The translations under genes and the position numbers were made by a program. 64,000 nt of DNA from Fasciolopsis buskii (taxonomy: Eukaryota; Platyhelminthes; Trematoda; Plagiorchiida; Fasciolidae): positions 150,256 through 214,255 of the forward strand of contig LUCM01000269.1 of assembly GCA_008360955.1 (NCBI GenBank), written 5' to 3'. Of this stretch, positions 12,342 through 24,864 are shown piece after piece (positions within the stretch are counted from its first letter, which is position 1; every line of letters begins with the position of its first letter). The notes under the pieces were generated by a model, which worked only from the letters and a program-made list of their open reading frames with translations, was not told where the DNA came from and did not search any database.

Positions 12342-13057
12342 TTGCTGCATAGGAATATTAAGCTGAACCAGAGTAAATTACACATCTTCAAAATACACGT
12401 CCGACCCATTCCAGAGTATTGTTCTCTAATCTGCTCCAGAATGAGACAGTGCGACAGGCTCGCAATCGAAAGCGTTCACCTTGTATTTACGAAGCGGCTA
12501 GTAGGCATTTCGTCAAAGCTAGTTTACAAGAAGCGAATTCAATACTAAATCTCGAATCTCTGTGGCTTGAAAGTGCGAAAGCAAACTTAATATTCTTCAG
12601 CAGTCTCATCAATGGTAACAGTTGCATTTCAGCCCCTCAGTTCAGAAATCAAACTCCCTACTCCCTTCGAAACACAAAGCTCGTCGTCACAAATAAAATA
12701 GCAAAAACAAGCATTAGAGCGAACTTATTTATTGTGAAACATTGTTCATTGTGGAAATCATTGCTTCAACAGCTGAGTCTTCTATCGTCGTCTGACATCG
12801 CCTTCAAAAATGAATCCGCAATGTCTTATTCGTATATACAACCATTATCTCTCAGAGACAAAGGTGTACGAATTTGGCTTGGCATTCTAGAAGTTACTAC
12901 AGTAAGGTATCCAAAACTTAAATCTCGGCCGACAACACCAAATAACATTAGGGTCCTTGATAGCAGAAGGATGCTGGATTTTGTGACCGCTATAACGGCG
13001 ACTAAACCTTCTTATATCGGCCTGGATTTCTTTCCCCATAGATTTCTCTGGCCCTGA
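12342..13057 (+). pseudogene. LINE C-terminal region (after the RT domain)
   Basis: Two frames carry the region that follows the RT thumb. 12342-12548 has 'VRPIPEYCSLICSRM', a degenerate 'VRPxLEY' block common to CR1-like C-termini. 12419-13057 has 'LESLWLESAKANL' and 'SIRANLFIVKHCSLWKSL'. The latter matches 'SSVRANFFIDRYSSLWNKL' at about 26.95 kb, confirming the same family. The frame is broken at the start, and nothing recognisable follows 13057. Confidence 0.75.
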
Positions 13058-13259
13058 CTTACTCCGCAAACATGAAAGATCCTGTCTTTACGCTGGGTAT
13101 TGCCGGAAATAGATTCTCTTCGTAGACATTTCATCAGAGAACACATTCGGGGTCCTTTTACTGTTCCTACTTACTCATATTGCGCCCCAGTAACCTGATA
13201 ACGCGAACAAGGTAGACTCCTTTACCTGAAGTAGCCAGCTTAGTTTTACTTATAAAAAC

Positions 13260-15565
13260 GAAGAATCTGATCACGTCACACAGACGGTCTGTTTCGCTTA
13301 TGCAACACACAAGTTCACATTGGCAGATTTCAAGCGTCGCCCGTCGGTGGAGGCAAGACAGGGCGCTGACGACGAAGGAGCCATACGTACAGGTCTGTGT
13401 CTTACAACAGAAACCGAGATCCTACGCGTGCCTGTTTATTTCCACATTTGTTTTAATTAGTCCATACAGGCGAGAACCCAATTGACGGCGACAGGTTTGC
13501 TGCAGTATCGCCGAACGTGGAGATAACAAACCACCCCCAGCAGTTCTGAAAAAATGCTGAAAACCAACGTCAGGCGGAGGAACTAAAGAAAGTGCCTAAA
13601 GGGGCTCAGCCATTACAGAGATTGAACAAAATTCTCTGCTGGATTGGATTGGGCCATGCAACCAAACCATATTCGGGTTGCGAAGGAATGGGCCCCCTTC
13701 TACAATGAATAGGTATGCCATCAGCCCAGATCTGACCCTGCGAAATGGGGAACCCCACACTGCCCTTGTTTGATACATAGGCATCTAGCTGCCTTGTTGG
13801 GCGGTCTGGGGACGTAGCGCATCGGACTGCCAACTTATGCTTCACCACCCACCCCTCTATTTTTCAACATACCCCTGTTCCCCCAACCGCACACCTGGTA
13901 CGTATGCTGACGTCTAGAACAATTACCGTCGTTCTTTCTTAATTATTTATGCAAGCTTACTGAAACTACTGTGTGGTACAAGTTGCTATCGTCCTGTTCA
14001 AACACAAATTACCGACCCCAATATTCTTATCCTTCTCCCTTCTCTTCTTTCTATGACTTCTCGTGGCAAATCCTGTCCTAGCATCCAGCCCACGCTGCCA
14101 TCTGCAACCCATTCAGTTGTGCTCTTTCCTGGCAATTGGAAGTGGTAAGATAATTTGCAGTGGATCACATGCACATGATCCACCGCCAATAGCTGATCAT
14201 GATCAGTTATAACTGATTCCCTGTAGCATGTACATCAGGCCCGCAGACCAGAAGAGCACCACAAACAGAACAAATAGTGACTTTATCCCCTAACCATTGC
14301 GCTGGCTGTCCTATCAGACCACTGCAATCTGCAACTGCGAAGATGTCGGAATATGAAAGAGAAACGGGTTTAAAATAAGTACCATGAAGCCCAGGACTGA
14401 CCGAGCCATATGCTCTATAGGGAGAAAGCAGCCGTTGTTTGTCGCACACGTCCCGTCAACGGAAACTACCCCTTGCGCGCTTCACGACGGTTGTCTGGTC
14501 CCTGTAACCTTCCTAAGAAACTGACTGTTATCACTGTTCCCATTTTGTTTACTCACCTTAACACCAGCTGGAACAAATTTCAGGTTGCCCTCTCTCCCCC
14601 GCTCTCCTCCAAGCTCGCCAATGGTCACATATGCAAAGCAAACCCTCGCCGAAAGCTCCATTCCATCCTTTGCGCTGGTCGTTTATCCTCGTTAGGAAGC
14701 TGCTATCTGGATCTGACGCTACAGTACCTCGTCGCATAACCCTAATGACGAACAAAGTCACGTAAATGACCACCCCGGGTGCCTCATCTCAGATGGGCCA
14801 TCACGATTGACCAAACAGTTGCTAACACTACTGAAATGCCGCGCAACCCCCAAACCCCCAAACCCGTACCGCCACAGAACACCATAATCTCCAATATTAA
14901 ACAAGGACAACACACAGGTCATTCATGGCAAGTGTATTTGAGGATTGATTGTGAATCCTACACGTACTCGTTTACTTCCCGACACACATGACAATCCGCT
15001 CCCAGCCGCATAAGTCCAGTGACCATTTTTGTAAGTTCGATCGTCTCTCTGTCCACAATTTTTCATATATTTTCGTCCCATAAATTGTCTGATGCAACCT
15101 TGAAGGTTTCCTGCTGTTTCATTTTAAGCATTATTTTGACTACTGAATGTTGTTAATTACCATTCTCAACCCACCCCGTTTGATATCCACCTTCGGTTTG
15201 AATCATCTTCATCCCGATATCACACCCATATTGAGGAACCCGCTCAGATGACGACGCCCACCGTTGCTTTCTAGCCACATTTTGCGCCTGCGATGCTCGC
15301 CTTTGATGTGTTTATACATGGATTGACACTCAATGCGCGATTCACATTCAGCGAAGGATTATGTAGCATTGAGTTAAAAGCTCGAAAACTCATTTTTAGC
15401 TCATGACATTGGTGGTTATGTTCATGAGAGCACAAACAAACTGAATGTTCACGACTGAATTTTTGTTTCCCGTGCGTCCACTTTGTGTAAATTTGAATTT
15501 GCCTTGCGGATGTCTCTCGGAATTCCTGAGGTATACATATTTTTATTATTATTATAGTTCTACCC
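13260..15565 (+). repeat. AT3 non-coding repeat, long copy 1 (plus)
   Basis: A non-coding interspersed repeat defined by cross-comparison within the window. Its 5' third (13260-13900) aligns to the reverse complement of 31680-32270. Its middle aligns to the reverse complement of 25297-26200. Its 3' third (15130-15565) aligns to AT3 tails at 24.9, 31.2-31.6 and 37.3-37.6 kb. The 3' end reads 'TCTCTCGGAATTCCTGAGG' followed by 'TATACATAT' and an ATT run (15541-15556). Open frames inside (for example 13998-14189 minus, 15271-15627 minus) have no family signature and are probably chance. The class is unknown: a 3' hairpin plus simple-repeat tail suggests a non-autonomous LINE-mobilised element. 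Confidence 0.7.
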
Positions 15566-15716
15566 GGAATATATGTAATTTTGGATTGCCCAGAAGACAC
15601 GATCTGAATCTGGAAAGGAATGCACATTGTACGGTATGCAAGACAAGAATCAAAACTAGATAATTTGTTCCCAAGATTATATCGATTTTTCTGAAACTCT
15701 CATTAAGCAGCGGACT
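13658..15716 (+). repeat. 2.06-kb near-identical direct duplicate, copy 1
   Basis: Matches 28647-30705 at a constant offset of 14989 with no indel that I can find. I noticed only a handful of substitutions (for example at about 13678, 14718, 14912 and 15695), so identity is well above 99%. On the left, both copies continue for tens of bases in clearly diverged but still homologous sequence. On the right, they switch abruptly to different sequence. Confidence 0.92.
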
Positions 15717-15719
15717 TCA

Positions 15720-16530
15720 AGTCCCTTCGTGTTTAAGTGCACTAAATATGCTCTTTGCTTACGCAACGCTTGACAAGCGCTCAATGGCGAGCGTCAACAG
15801 ATGGCCGGAGGTGCAAAGGTCAAGTGGACAGAAAATCAAACTAAGGGATGAAAATGATGAGGGGCTGTAAAACTTAAATAGAACTTAGTCCAAAGAAAGA
15901 AGAACGTTTTGCGAGGTTAACAGGGAAGCCGCATTTAACAGAAATAAAGTGCCGATAAAATGCTGAAGAATGCGAAGCATAGTATGGAGTCTGCTGAACT
16001 ATCTGAGGAACAAGATTTCATAAAACTTTTTCAAAAGAGAAAAATTGAAACCCTCAGTACTGCCGATTTCACCCTTTTGCGGCTGGCAGCAAACTGGACT
16101 GAGAAGTACAAAGGAGGATGCATTCATGTAGGAATTAAAATGCCTTCAAACACTCCAGTCAGGAATATCCTCTTTGTTGTCATTTGTGTTGTCACAGTTT
16201 TTGGTCCTAGACGACAGTGCGCTTGGGTAGTTTGGAGAAATGCATAGGGCACTTCAGCGGCAGTAGTAACTGCGTTTTTGACCATTCATGAATGTCCACC
16301 TGAGTAGGAGTATCCAATGGAATTTGCGACTTGGTTTGGGTTGAACGGGCCAGTAATCAAGCGCCAGATCAAGCTGTCAGCGTCCTGGCAGGAGCGAGAA
16401 CATGGTAGATTAGGAGTTGCCATTACGGAAGCGGAACTAGTAACAGCGCGTATAGCACGGGGTGTTGAATCTGAAATATAAGAGGGGAAGTAGTTTGTCT
16501 TGGGTGCCAGCTTGCGGTCATAGTGATTAC
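15720..16530 (-). repeat. AT3 repeat fragment (minus), truncated
   Basis: The sequence at 15725-15900 resembles the minus-strand AT3 copy at 24275-24560 (shared 'GTGTTTAAGTGCACTAAAT' / 'GTGTCTAAGTGCGCTAAAT' and 'CTCAATGG.GA.GTCAA' blocks). 16430-16520 resembles 26040-26130 ('GTAACAGCGCGT', 'CTTGGGTGCCAGCTTG'). The tail is missing, cut off where the near-identical 2-kb block ends. A 95-codon ORF at 15960-16247 plus lies inside and has no recognisable domain. Confidence 0.5.
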
Positions 16531-19500
16531 TGAATGGTACAGAAATACAGGCAGAATCCGACCTAAGGTTGATAGTCCGAACGAAAACTTAGGCCAAGAA
16601 GTAAGAAGCAGGGTAAGAAGTGGAAATTGTGACAGAAGATATGGGATTAAGTTGAACTGGCCTAAAGCGAACTGCCGGAGGGTTCATTTGTGGTACATCA
16701 AACTGGTGTCCTGGTTAATAATAAAGCACTTGTGGGGAAAAGTGACCAGGGTAGTATTCTGATCTGGTTGCCTTTAGGCCATAAAGTAAATCATCCGCAA
16801 ACAGTTGGTAAATTCTCTGCAGTACTAAGCTGGTTTTCTGCCAACTCTCATGGTCAGCATGCTCTGCGCTGCTGGCCTAATACAGAGAATAATCAGGAAT
16901 TATGGGGTCTAATTTGTTGAGAACAGGAGAAAACGTTGGACCACGGCGTATTTTAGTCTATTTATGCTGACTTATTTTGTTTTCTTAATAAAGCTGCAGG
17001 ACGAATGGTTTAAAGATTAATTCGATGGTGTAAGCATTCTGTAGAAGGAAACCGGTGTAAGGCAGCACAGCTCTGGGTTCCTAGTTTGAGTTGAGCTAGA
17101 ATTCTAAATGGCCTTCGAAAGCTTGATCTAGACTAATATTGGTCCCAGGTAGGCTGAGAAAGGAGGATGCGTTGGGAAATTCGGTGCCAAGGGAGAGCGG
17201 GTTTTAAGTGTCACTCTCTGTGCCCATTTTGCTCACGCGAAAAGTGGAATTCCTGACAGGCGGATGATATTCACTACCGACGTAGGATCCATTTCCTGTG
17301 TAGTCTTTGATCCTTAAAGAAAGGGATCTTGTATTTTGATACTGAAAGCTTGCGACCCGAGGGGAGATCCATCCACTGGAATCAAAGTTTACTTTCTCTG
17401 ACCTGTTTCTCTGAGTCAGCTAATTCCAGGTTGATGTGCCGTCCTTTACTTACTAGCAAACCACTTGATGATGGTCATCTGACCTGCTTCAGGCTTTTCT
17501 GAAGCCGTTGTCCTACCAAGGATGAAGGCATGTATGGCAGGACCGTGACACTTGCCTCAATTTGTCACGTTTGCCGTCAGCTTTTAGTGTGGGCTGGATA
17601 CTACTGTGGACAACCTAGAACGAGTTACCCCAGGCGTCATCGCTACCTACGTGTGATTTAGGGAATCAGGTAAGCAACGTATCGTCGCTTCCTCCTTACT
17701 TAGACTGCAACTGCAGCGGCCTCCATGCAGTGGCCACGCACATTCGTTTGAACTGTTCTGGAGGTAGAACGGGTAATTATTCATCTCAATTCCTGAACAC
17801 TTCAGGTATGCCCATCCTCAAACTCAATACCTTGCATCACAAATTTATCTCACCGTTCACCCAGGCTGGCATTTCTGAGAAACACTATAAAAATCAGAGG
17901 AAACCCTTCAACAAAATTCGGGACTCCGGAATCAAACACTAAAATAAGTTTCACGAAGTACTGAAAAAGTGAAAGGCGCCTTAGAAAGACACGGGCAGGG
18001 ATATCGTTTTCAAAATAGACAATCCCTGAAATAGCGTCACCGGGGTAACCTTGAGGCATTCCGCATTTGACCAATTGACCAAGGTTGTTTGGCTTTTCCA
18101 ATGGCGAAGCCGTTTTAGGCAGAGTACTCGAAAACTCAGACCATGCGGTAACTCAGGTCACTTCAGATAGCACAGGTCAGAAGTGGACCGAAATTCTAAA
18201 AGAAAGTTCAGATTTCGTTCACTGGTTTGCCGGGGAACTGGCACTCACATGTGTAAGTTCTATCCCCTTTTCTATATCCTGGAGGCTCCCAACCACTCGG
18301 TTCCCACCAAAAGGAATAATAGATGAAATTATTCATTCTCCCCTTGCAGCGAGAGACGGTTACTAAGTGAGCTCCGTGTAGCGCTCGGTGCGTAATATCA
18401 CCGCATCCCCTGAGCCATATAATAGGCACTGGTCCGCCTAAGCCTTCTGCCGTGGAACCACCCAACAACTGATATTAGTACTCCGTCCCAAAGAATAAGT
18501 CATTGCATTCTATATTCGCAATGTTCTTAAATGACGTTTTTGGCTCGAAAATGAACTTCTCTTCGTCTATTCTGTTCCGCTGGTTAAATATCTAATTGTA
18601 GCAGTTGGCCCTCATCTCCAGCCTGAGCCATGCCATCTGAGGTTTCATGCCGTTTTTCTTAGTTTGCCGCTTGATGGAGTACACAAAATTATCTTTAGCA
18701 TCCAACCCGGGTCAGTCGCCTTAGAATTTTGAGTGTTTTGATGATATAGCTTGTTAATCTGCGTTACTCCTATGGGAAGACCTTTTGTCTGTTAACCTTT
18801 GTTGTTGTGCTACCTGCGTGAAGCATGACTGTTCGCGTCGCTAATAGTTGAACTTGTTCTGAACAGACTGCTTCGCTCATGCAAAAAAGAACTCAGACTT
18901 GCATGCAGCAATTCAGACAGGCCTTTGCAGTGACATGAATATCTTAAGCTGTTTGCAGGTAAAAAGAGAACTTGAGCCTGAAGATTTCCCTTCTAGCTCC
19001 GTTTGCGGCTAGCTCAAACTTTTCATTTCATATCTGGTCTGCGGTATTCCAAGGTACTTCGTGACCTGGGTTAGGCCGCTACCTTTGGTGTCCAGCAACT
19101 GGAAACCCTATATGATGGCTGATGGATAGGCGATTTTTACCACCTGGGTGTTCTTACAAACGGCAAGTATGTCGGTCACCCTTCAGTCACTTGCTATTTT
19201 TCCCTGGCTGACGATGGCATGAAACAGAGTAAATTGGCTTCAAATAGGGACTATTTTTGGGATTTTATGAATGACGGAGATATAACAGCATGCCCGTCAG
19301 AGTTTTTGGATTAGCATTTCGCAATAAACTGCCTGATTTCTGCACTGTTTCTAGCAACTGCCGATGATTGGGAGCCGAAGAGTGAGTCATCTCCGCCTAG
19401 AACTTCTTTCAGCCTTGTATGCACCACCAAAGGACGGACACGGCGCGTCCGAATTGCTCCTGTATTCGTTCTCTTTGCATTGCCCCTCAAAGCTATCGTT

Positions 19501-20500
19501 AACTCCCTTGGATGTTGCTAGCTCAGTGATTCTTCATTCTCTCCCAAAATTTTGAACTGATGGTCCGCACTTTTGCACGCTATTTCCAAGCCCTTTTTTC
19601 TTTCTGCTCTTTGGTACACCCATCTACTCCCATCCACATTAATGACGCTTCCAGTTATTTACGTTCACCAATCAGGCTTGGCTGAATGTTCTCGAATTTC
19701 CAGTGATACGGGAGCATTTGGACGATCCTGGAAATTCCGCCCTGCTTTCTGCTATAAGCCTCCCATTTCTTCATCATTCTTTAATTACAGTTCAGCAAAG
19801 GGTGTGATGCTGATTCTCTGTCGCCCAGTTTCTCAAATTTTTTCTGTGCTTCAGCCCACAACAAATTCAACTTCACCCATTGATGTCGGGAACAGCCGTC
19901 CTCAATCATCGTCTTCACGTAGAAAATGAGTCTAGGAGTGAATGATTATACCTAACTGAATCTAATGTCTACTTAGACATTTTGGAGCAAAACCCTGTGG
20001 TGCAGCCAAAGAAGAGCGGCTTCCCTAGCCTCCTTCTGAGTGCTACTCTATATAGTCCAGTTATGTCAGGGGGACCAAGTATCGGAACGGAGTTCTCTGC
20101 AGCCACTGGATCTCTCAGCGATTAAATTAACCGGTGGTCGTATTCTTTCTTCAACGATGGTGTTCGGTACTCTCCGGTTACTGCGGGCATGTGGCTGTTC
20201 TAACCATTGCTGCATATAACTGTTAATTATTAATGATACGTATATTTTCCGGTTCGCGAGAGGCATACGCTGAGGCACAATCACAATGTTAGGAAGACGC
20301 GTATATGGAAAACCGGGCCAACTTTTGGTGGAAGTACACACGTACTAAACAAGTCAACAGGGACGAAAACGTGACTGCAAAATGCGCAAAATTAAGAAAA
20401 ACAGTTTCTGCATTCCGAAATGTCTAAGAGAGCTGCATCACACAAAACGACAGATGATGTAAAAGCATAGTTTGTTTATGTACACTCATGCGCAATGCCA
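16531..20500. other. No gene recognised
   Basis: About 4 kb with only short ORFs (the best is 19573-19929 plus, 118 codons, with no family motif). A possible AATAAA at about 16987 is not attached to any gene I can see. No internal repeat to the rest of the window was found by eye. Confidence 0.35.
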
Positions 20501-20519
20501 TGAAGTACGAGACATAAAA

Positions 20520-21370
20520 GATAATGTATACTTCTCGATTTGCGAGTTCCATGCGCAAGACAAGATCAATTTTTTACGTAGATGATGCACAGGAAATACG
20601 GACAATGTGAATCGAAGTGACAGGGGGTGAAAGCGACCTCTAGTGATTTAAGAGGTTTGTTTTATTTGTATATTTCTCGACATACAAGAGTCATGCGCAA
20701 GATAAAATCAAAATTGGGCCAGAAAGGCACAGTGAAGACATGGAAATGCAATGTGGTTTCGCTCACAGGATCATAACGGGCAATGTGGTTTCCCGAGCAA
20801 GGGGCTTTGATTCAAAGCTAGGTAATGGTTCGCAAAGATTTTTCTGTGCTTGCATTCCAGTCCTGCACTGCGAGTTATATTGTTTGAATGCAACAAAGGT
20901 GCGTATCGCGGGCGCAAACTATGGCTGGAGGGCAATGGCTGTCGCCGCCCGTTGGCCGGGGTACCCGATAATCAAGAGAGTTATAGGGTGGAGATGAGTA
21001 TCGGTATGGATGCGATAACGGAATGGAGATGAGCGAAAACTAGACTGGATATCAAAAAAGGCAGTATAAAACTCAAAAATTCTGAAGGCACAGACCGATT
21101 AAGCAAGGAGAGCGGCAACAATGGATGGGTATTGTGCCATCATAATACTAATACATGAGGTTTGTTTCGAGCAGTTTTGCGTTCATAAATTCAGCTTGGT
21201 CTAGAGATGAAGGTGGTGTTGGAAAAGAAGGAGAACCGGAGTCAAATGGGTCAATGTCTGGTGGACTCGTATGAAGAAGTGTTACCAGGAGCATCGGTAT
21301 ATTGCCAAATTCCGCAGATGAGAATAGAGGCTAATGAAAAACGACGGTCTTCAGCTGTTTTCGGGTGTCA
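20520..21370 (-). repeat. AT3 repeat copy (minus), two nested tails
   Basis: The reverse complement aligns over about 600 bp with 30770-31270. Shared landmarks are 'GAGTCCACCAGAC', 'CCGGTTCTCCTTCTT', 'TCATCTCCACC' and 'TTTGCGCC..CGAT.CGCA'. Two AT3-type termini are present: 20671-20700 ('TATTTCTCGACATACAAGAG', then TCATGCGCAAG) and 20526-20560 ('TATACTTCTCGATTTGCGAG', then TTCCATGCGCAAG). This indicates one copy ending next to, or inserted in, another. Confidence 0.7.
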
Positions 21371-21439
21371 ATATGCATTGTGAATGTCAGTTCATATCAG
21401 ATGCCAATAAAAATGCTGACCATTCGTGAGTCCTTTTTG

Positions 21440-22540
21440 TATGGATTTGTTAGAAGAATTATGGGAAGGAGCAAGAGGAAGCCAGTACAAAATGGTGCAC
21501 GTGAACTTATGAGCCACAGTGCTGTTTGCCACAACAGTGCTAATGGGTGGGGCTGACCGAGTGCCGGCCACCCAGCCTGAAAAACGCCGTTTGCTGGTAA
21601 ACGCAGGTATGCGCCGCCAACGTAGTTGCACCCGCACACCGCTGCAGCCGAGCTGCCCGCCCGAGGTGCGCCGGCTAAAGCGGTGGATAAGACCGCGCCC
21701 CGCATTATTGTGGTAACGCCCACGTGCTCGAGGTGTCGTGGAAGGAATTTGAGCATGGTAAGGTAAGGGACACATCGTCTTTCCAGGATAGGACAATCAC
21801 CAGAGCAGTGGGGAATTGTTTCTATCCAAACAGGACTATAAGGCCTGGAAGAGAGAAAAAAGATGGACGGCAGTCTGGCCTAGCTGCCAGCTGCAGATTA
21901 AGAAGCGATCAATCTCACAGGCAGCTCAGAGAAAGAAGTTACTAAGACGCATAGTACAATTCAAAATGTACAGACGGTGACTGAGGAATCTTGGTTTTCA
22001 TTTTTTTTGGACAAATATATGTGTATATATACGTATTTAAATAGGTGGGCTGGCTAGTCTAGTGTATGGATCGTCTGCGCTATGAGTAAACAGAATGAAC
22101 CGGTATTTGGTAGGATCGTCTGCACTGTGAGTAAGGAGAATTAGCCGGTAATTAATAGGACGGGCAGGGAGTAACTGCTGCTGATCTAAATAATGATCGA
22201 ACTACAAAGATGGATGCACTAGGGATTGACTAAATTCCACTTGATAATCAAGGATTACATGTCGCTCCAGGGGGCCGTGCCTTTCGAAACAAGAAATGGT
22301 CAGGAGCCAGTGGGTATGGTTGATGTAAGCGGTCACTATGGGGAGAGAAGATACCACATAGGACTCTATATTCGCGGCGATAGTTTGAAGTCTGAATTGG
22401 CCAAAATGGATAGATATCGATGAGGCATGATAAAGAGAGAATCCAAGACATTTTCCTTATTTCCTCTGGAGGGCATCATTTGGGTTCGTCCGAAACGGTG
22501 ATTTCTACAGGCCAGTCATTCGCATGAAGATGCCTGGAGC
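21440..22540 (+). repeat. RepB interspersed repeat, copy 1 (plus)
   Basis: About 1.1 kb that align by eye to the reverse complement of about 27500-28565, at roughly 70-75% identity with small indels. Anchors include 'GGGAAGGAGCAAGAG', 'GCTGCATCCGAGCTGCCCGC'-like, 'GGCCTGGAAGAGAGAAAAAAGA', 'GTCTGGCCTAGCTGCCA' and 'TAGGTGGGCTGGCTA'. No coding signature in either copy. It contains a 45-bp tandem duplication that is also present in the other copy, so the tandem predates their separation. Class unknown. Confidence 0.75.
22068..22157 (+). repeat. 45-bp tandem duplication inside RepB
   Basis: Two diverged units start at 22068 and 22113, each beginning 'GGATCGTCTGC' and containing 'GAGTAA..AGAAT..ACCGGTA'-type sequence. 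The RepB copy on the minus strand (about 27900-27990) has two equivalent units. Confidence 0.8.
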
Positions 22541-23984
22541 AAAGTGCACGTTCTGGCTGAGAAAATGACCACATTTTAACTTCCATGCGACTAAAGCATG
22601 AATGGGAATCGCACAAGAAAATGCGAATTTAAACTGGTTGATGACTGTGACCAAACGGCGTGCACGATGAATGTAATGCTTTGTAAACTATCTCCAAAGG
22701 TTAAGGACATCAAGAAGGGAAAAGTAGGTATGCAGGGAGGGATCATAATGGGCTGAAATAATTTGAGCACCTTTGCTGGTGAAATGCACATGACAGCGGA
22801 AACTTGGCAAGGATCGGCAAGTCATGATCGGTAAACGGAAAAAGATAGACTTACACGGAACAGTTTTGCGCTCACTGGTTGCGCGCCCGACAGCTGGGCT
22901 GTGGAATCCATAGATGAAAGTCAGAAGGTCAGTCTTGAGGGGGGCCATGTAAGCTCTTAGCTGTAGGGTAGCGAGATGCAATAAGGTTCGGAAGCCGTTA
23001 GATATTTGACAGCGGCCTAAATTCGCGCTCAGGTTCCAAGAGCGGCATCCGGACTGCTTTAAGCTGTGTTTGATTTTGTGCTGCATCCATTTGTGGTAGT
23101 TCACTAGCGGCTGATAATTCATCATCGAACGGCATGATCACGGTAGAACCGGATGGGTATTATAAGGCTATAGCAGCAGTTGTTCGATTGCCCAAGTTGT
23201 ATTTTTTAGGGTCAGTCGATGGATTAAAATTTCGGGCGTCGAGCGGGTGATAGACCTGAAAACTGGGGAGAAAGACGAGAAAGACGAACATTGTGAAATG
23301 TGTCCCGGCTAACGGTTAAGGTGAGCAGACAAGAAAAGAAAACCTTATGAACATGTGAAGACGTGTAGGCGGTTTTGCAATGCCATGTGCGGAATTATAA
23401 GGTGTTTCGATAGGAATCATATGACAAAATATGAACTGCGTGGGATAACACTGGGCAGAGAGGCTGATGGGACTCAAGAATTTACACGTGATCGCAGAGT
23501 ATTTATGTCGTCAGAGTGGGATTCAGTGCATAATTGTGACTAAATTTTGAATAGAACGAATTCGGTATGGGATGACACAGTTTTCGGTTTCTTATCTGAG
23601 ATGTAGCTAACATTCTAGGTAGGTAGTTTTGTGGGCGACACTTTTGTGGTTTGTATAATGGTCTACTTTTTTAGAGGAGAGAAACGGTATAGACTTTGCA
23701 TTGAAAAGCAAAACCTCCCAGTTGACCTGCTGGCAGTGAACAGGTAAACGGCTATGCCGAAGCGGGACAGGGCAGCGGAGCACCATCTCAGTCTACTCGG
23801 TTAGATGGTTTGATGACGATGTCAGCCTGCTCCATTTCTTCTCCATAAAACAAGGCGGACGAAAGTGTTTGGTCCGTTAGCCTAGGCAGGTTGGTAATTT
23901 TGTGGTGACGTCGGTAGTGGGGGAGAAGTATGAGTTAAAGCTTCAGCATCTTCGTTTCTGTCGTCGAGCTTATGGCTGTTGATT
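22541..23984. other. No gene recognised
   Basis: Unassigned. Short ORFs only (the longest about 145 codons at 22688-23125 minus, with no motif). Confidence 0.35.
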
Positions 23985-24560
23985 TACCAACAATAATGAT
24001 AATCTACATTTCTTGAATTACGGGAAGCATGAGCAAGGCAAAATCAAAGTTGTACATGTATTACGCGGAGGAATGTGGAAGAGCAGAAGTCAAAAGGCAT
24101 AAGGGGATGAGGGCAAAGTTTAGTTATTTTTGAGGTGCACAACAAATGGATTCAAATACTTCAGGGCGATGCAAAAAGCACAGGTATGCCAGTCGGCAAC
24201 AGAAATTAAGATAATCGTTTCATGAGGCTATACAGAGTTTCCTGGAAATATTTTCGAACACCGAACCGCGAGTCATTACGTGTCTAAGTGCGCTAAATCT
24301 GCGCATCGCCGGCGCAAAACATGGCCAGAGCTCAATGGCAGATGTCAAGTTATGGCCGGAGTCTCCAAGCGAAAGAAGCTTTGCGTAGTGAACACAAACT
24401 TTGGGCCAAGGGGAGAAGGAGCACTGAAAATTTGATAATTGGATGAAAATTGTCGAAACTAAGAGGAATGCCATGAAAGGTAAATAAGACAGTGGCAATG
24501 AACAACACTAAAATGCAAATGAAATCCGGACGAGGGAGGAATACTGTCAAGGTTATTTTA
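23985..24560 (-). repeat. AT3 repeat copy (minus)
   Basis: A terminal 'AATAATGATAAT' run at about 23990-24003 is followed by 'TTTCTTGAATTACGGGAAG' and 'CATGAGCAAGGCAAAATCAAA', the reverse complement of an AT3 3' end. The body at 24270-24370 carries the family block '...GCGCATCGCCGGCGCAAAACATGG...'. More diverged than the other copies. Confidence 0.6.
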
Positions 24561-24864
24561 AACTATTTGGAGGATATATTAAGAAGATTTTGTACAAAGA
24601 AAACGAGAAAAACAAAACTGTTAATTGAATTTATGCGCAGCTGGCAGTAGGCCGGATTAAGAGGTGCTTTGAAAAAGAGAAATTTTTGAAATATTTGGAG
24701 AAATTTTGCAGTACTTTAGTACACCAGCCAAGAGGGTTCTCTATGCTCTCACTTTTGTTGTCTTAACATCTAATCTTTCTCAACAGTACGAGCAATGAGT
24801 TTGAAGAGGCCCGCGAGCGGATTCAGCGGTAGAAGTAACCACATATAGCGCAAAATTAATAATA

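Larger units (their letters stand above)
10299..13057 (+). mobile_element. CR1/Jockey-like LINE, 5'-truncated, plus strand
   Basis: Endonuclease, reverse transcriptase and C-terminal segments follow in the expected order on the plus strand, in several frames. The organisation matches the minus-strand LINE at 32.5-36.6 kb and the tail fragment at 26.7-27.2 kb. The first part of the endonuclease is absent, so the copy is 5'-truncated, as is common after target-primed reverse transcription. Frameshifts separate the segments near 11.1, 11.6 and 12.17 kb. Clade assignment between CR1 and Jockey is by eye only. Confidence 0.88.

Noticed and set aside
13998..15663. A set of ORFs repeated identically at 28987-30652 that could pass for a conserved gene pair.
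   Set aside because: They are identical only because the whole 2.06-kb tract is duplicated. Homologous diverged AT3 copies (25.3-26.2, 31.7-32.3 kb) do not keep the frames, and no domain is recognisable.
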